DNA of 64,000 nt from Synechocystis sp. PCC 7509 (GTDB taxonomy: Bacteria > Cyanobacteriota > Cyanobacteriia > Cyanobacteriales > Chroococcidiopsidaceae), in assembly GCF_000332075.2 (NCBI RefSeq), contig NZ_ALVU02000001.1:2616324-2680323 (forward strand), read 5' to 3'. How positions within the stretch are numbered: the stretch's first letter is position 1; each line of letters opens with the position of its first letter. The notes beneath the pieces are model-generated. The model was not told the DNA's origin. It saw only the letters and a program-made list of their open reading frames with translations, and made no database searches. Below, one piece after another: positions 62,775 to 64,000 of the stretch. The position numbers were made by a program, and so were the translations under genes.

Positions 62775-64000
62775 TTAAGGTGCTTGGACAAGTCCAGTAC
62801 CAACATCTGTAGAAGGAAGTGGTAATCGGCGAGCAGTTCTTTGCAGCAAACTAAACAAACCATCCGCAGTGATTGTAGGATTTGCCTGAGCATATAAAGC
62901 GGCTATACCAGCTACATGAGGTGTTGCCATACTTGTACCGTTAAGTCTGTCATAGCCTGGAGGATTACCTCTAGGTACTGGGTAACTAGAATAAATATCA
63001 ACCCCTGGACCAACAATGTCTACTTGTCCTCCACTAGAATTAACACCAGAATCAGAGAAGCCAGCAATTTGATCTCGCTCATCTATTGCACCTACTGCCA
63101 TAATTGATGGACAGTTCGCTGGTGAACCAACTGGGTTAAGAACACCAGAAGCACGGTTACTACTGTTACCTGCTGCGGCGATAATCAGAGAACCCTTGTT
63201 CATAGCTCTTTTCGCAATATTTTCATAAATTGGCGAGAATGGCTGACCAGGACTTACAGGTCCTCCAAGAGACATTGAAATAACTTTGCAACCATTAGTA
63301 ATAGCCCATTCTATACCTTGTACTATGGAACCTTGACCCAAAGATCGTCCTTGGTCACTCAATACTTTGCCAATATAGATTTCTGCTTCATAAGCTATGC
63401 CATATCGTGGCGCAATACCTGGATTTAATGGACCACACGCAGTCCCCGTACAGTGAGTTCCATGACCATTTCCATCTTGTACGGGTAATAAAGGATCGCT
63501 AGTTTTTACTTTGATAAATGACTTGCTAGTGATTGTTCGGGTCTTAAAATCTGGATGATTGAAGTCAAAACCTGTATCGAGAATAGCAACTTTAATTCCG
63601 CGACCACTAAATCTAGAACTAACCACTTTAGTAGCCTGTAGTCCCCACGTATATGGAGTAGGTACTGCGGATGCGTCTGGTTGTTTAGAATCTTTATGAG
63701 GAAAAACTAAATTATCTACAAGGTTGCCAATAGCATCGCGGTATCCACGCAAATACTCTATTGAAATCTCACTTTTCGTACCACCCATTTGCGGAGTTAT
63801 GTCTTGAGAACTAGACTTTCCAAAAGCATAAAATACTTGCTCTGGTTCAACCAGTAAAATGGGTTCATTTGGATTGTCAACGGCACTACTAACCCTTTGT
63901 ACTTGCTCTGGTTCCAATTCCGCAATTGCCACACCCAACTCGCTGAGAACTAATATTGCTTCATCTTTTCGACTGACATCAACTGCACCATCCGTAGAAT
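62775..64000 (-). CDS. S8 (subtilisin-like) serine protease, 5' end outside window
   Basis: At least 408 residues, with the frame open to the right window edge, so the true N-terminus is missing. The catalytic triad is complete: Asp in VAILDTGFDFNHPDF, His in GNGHGTHCTGTACGP, and Ser in GTSMATPHVAGIAALY; the oxyanion Asn is in IAAAGNSSNRAS. The visible N-terminal part (ILVLSELGVAIAELEPEQVQ, then ILLVEPEQVFYAFG) looks like an I9-type propeptide. Whether there is a signal peptide cannot be seen. The protein ends shortly after the Ser loop, with no C-terminal extension. It leads the minus-strand block that runs to 57.5 kb. Confidence 0.92.
   Translation of the reverse strand, partial: STDGAVDVSRKDEAILVLSELGVAIAELEPEQVQRVSSAVDNPNEPILLVEPEQVFYAFGKSSSQDITPQMGGTKSEISIEYLRGYRDAIGNLVDNLVFPHKDSKQPDASAVPTPYTWGLQATKVVSSRFSGRGIKVAILDTGFDFNHPDFKTRTITSKSFIKVKTSDPLLPVQDGNGHGTHCTGTACGPLNPGIAPRYGIAYEAEIYIGKVLSDQGRSLGQGSIVQGIEWAITNGCKVISMSLGGPVSPGQPFSPIYENIAKRAMNKGSLIIAAAGNSSNRASGVLNPVGSPANCPSIMAVGAIDERDQIAGFSDSGVNSSGGQVDIVGPGVDIYSSYPVPRGNPPGYDRLNGTSMATPHVAGIAALYAQANPTITADGLFSLLQRTARRLPLPSTDVGTGLVQAP

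Noticed and set aside
1-64000. tRNA and rRNA genes
   Set aside because: No T-loop-like GTTCRANYC with a matching acceptor stem and no rRNA-like stretch was found by eye.

Overview
The window is chromosomal DNA from a cyanobacterium. It carries photosystem genes (psbU, btpA), a CrtO-type beta-carotene ketolase, the PipX/PipY nitrogen-signalling pair, a cyanobacterial-type GshA, and many copies of the cyanobacterial octamer GCGATCGC (HIP1). I cannot name the genus from sequence alone. No rRNA, tRNA or CRISPR array was found. Many starts are GTG or TTG, and I moved several starts inward where family knowledge or a ribosome binding site favoured it.

Layout. 1-4.8 kb: partial DUF3352 lipoprotein, rhodanese, hrcA, a membrane protein and an ABC exporter. 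5-7 kb: an AT-rich AbiEi/AbiEii-like toxin-antitoxin pair. 7.1-9.7 kb: DUF1517 protein and thiE-thiS. 10-17.2 kb: exported beta-helix/SPOR protein, GH116 glycosidase and a LysM/M23 envelope peptidase with a fresh internal duplication. 17.9-25.8 kb: trmL, gshA, a histone-deacetylase-family protein, rnc, a sensor kinase, a RibD-type reductase and an N-acyltransferase. 26-29.5 kb: two ammonium transporters facing each other, each with a perfect GTA-N8-TAC NtcA-type site upstream. 29.6-36.5 kb: a Ski2-like helicase, then proC, sepF, pipY, pipX and a chorismate-using enzyme. 36.5-38.75 kb: AT-rich noncoding DNA and a dead IS5-type transposase interrupted by a small IS200/IS605-like element. 38.8-57.4 kb: crtO, DUF2993, a TpsB/FhaC outer-membrane protein, a CHASE2 kinase, psbU, nadB, VKOR-thioredoxin, btpA, rimO, a DEAD-box helicase, an aldo/keto reductase, an orphan HTH protein and a large regulator/iron-sulfur fusion. 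57.5-64 kb: a run of minus-strand genes, mostly unknown secreted or membrane proteins, ending in an S8 protease cut by the window edge.

Themes. Nitrogen control links the two amt genes (likely NtcA targets) with pipX, whose product is the NtcA co-activator and PII partner, and pipY. Envelope functions recur (M23/LysM, SPOR, TpsB, 3D-domain protein). The most unusual single gene is at 54899-57430: a cyclic-nucleotide-binding-like domain, a degenerate sigma-54-activator AAA+ domain and a polytopic 4Fe-4S membrane module in one chain. The least explained block is 57.5-64 kb, which pairs a protease with a small I9-like protein and four uncharacterised envelope proteins, and has almost no HIP1 sites.
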